From NCBI RefSeq assembly GCF_000372725.1, contig NW_005196756.1:777783-841782 (forward strand): a stretch of 64,000 nucleotides of DNA. The letters run 5' to 3'. This document shows positions 63,801-64,000 of the stretch, in pieces. This DNA is from Emiliania huxleyi CCMP1516. Its lineage: Eukaryota; Haptophyta; Isochrysidales; Noelaerhabdaceae. Under the pieces are notes generated by a model that searched no databases, was not told the DNA's origin, and was given only the letters and a program-made list of their open reading frames with translations. The position numbers and the translations under genes were made by a program. Positions within the stretch are counted from its first letter, which is position 1; each line of letters opens with the position of its first letter.

Positions 63801-64000
63801 TCACGCGGGCAAGACGCTCTTGGCGAGGCGGGCCTCCATCGCCCACGGCTCGGCTTTGAGCGTGGGCAGCGCCTCCTTCACCTGCTCGCAGCTCGTCGCC
63901 CCTGCGAGGCAGAGCGCGAACCAGCGCTGCGACACGTGTGGCCAGCCAAGCTCGACTTCACGCAGCCCTTGCCGCGCCACGAGCCGTGCGAGGCGCGTCC
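63801..64000 (-). CDS. 3' end of an unidentified gene (partial)
   Basis: Frame open from the right edge to a TGA at 63801-63803, 65 residues: RLARLVARQGLREVELGWPH, VSQRWFALCLAGATSCEQVK, EALPTLKAEPWAMEARLAKS, then VLPA. Regular helical composition and balanced codon use argue for real coding sequence. The family cannot be told from this tail. Confidence 0.55.
   Translation of the reverse strand, partial: TRLARLVARQGLREVELGWPHVSQRWFALCLAGATSCEQVKEALPTLKAEPWAMEARLAKSVLPA

Overview
This is nuclear DNA from a GC-rich, flagellated alga with a complex (secondary red-type) plastid, most likely a haptophyte. The evidence is a MenD gene of phylloquinone synthesis, a protein with a signal peptide followed by a transit-peptide-like stretch, a ciliary MNS1 gene, spliceosomal introns in most genes (several only make sense with GC-AG borders), and tandem-repeat and EF-hand membrane proteins of a kind I associate with haptophytes. 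Species is not determinable by eye. All exon borders below are manual predictions made from reading-frame continuity, splice dinucleotides and protein-family conservation.

Layout. 1-2141 (-): MenD, running off the left edge. 2909-3304 (+): small membrane protein. 3486-6519 (-): NEK-type kinase. 7282-8544 (-): beta-1,4-galactosyltransferase-like GT7 enzyme. 8971-9674: a ~700-bp near-perfect palindrome. 10561-16300 (+): ZFC3H1/Red1-like RNA-surveillance scaffold. 17075-17895 (+): plastid-targeted SRP54 M-domain protein without a GTPase. 19060-20763 (-): PPP phosphatase. 22831-25727 (+): rhomboid protease reading through a short GC-AG intron into a DUF4419 domain. 26393-27577 (+): secreted VWD-like protein. 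28542-30010 (-): gene with an OTU-like C-terminus. 30232-32295 (-): four-repeat plus coiled-coil protein. 33175-34601 (-): prolyl-4-hydroxylase-like dioxygenase. 35154-36569 (-): MTG1/YlqF GTPase. 37555-38190 (-): unknown. 38573-39841 (-): nucleotide-sugar transporter. 40327-41963 (+): MNS1. 42237-44651 (-): EGF/exostosin GT47. 44684-45680: a second, ~1-kb palindrome. 47535-55797: a ~8.2-kb segment bounded by inverted repeats that holds a duplicated Cys-rich module, a beheaded NVL-type AAA+ fragment, a beheaded secretory ORF and an EF-hand membrane protein. 57220-61455 (-): lipin. 62064-63221 (+): NB-ARC/LRR-like remnant. 63801-64000 (-): 3' end of an unknown gene.

The genes are ordinary eukaryotic housekeeping and signalling genes with no operon logic. 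Three (GT7, GT47, nucleotide-sugar transporter) belong to Golgi glycan synthesis; MenD and the SRP54-M protein serve the plastid; MNS1 serves the flagellum. Intergenic DNA is dominated by dispersed repeats, foldback elements, microsatellites and poly-C tracts. The features most worth a second look are the rhomboid-DUF4419 fusion, the stand-alone plastid M-domain protein, the 8.2-kb composite element and the two large palindromes.
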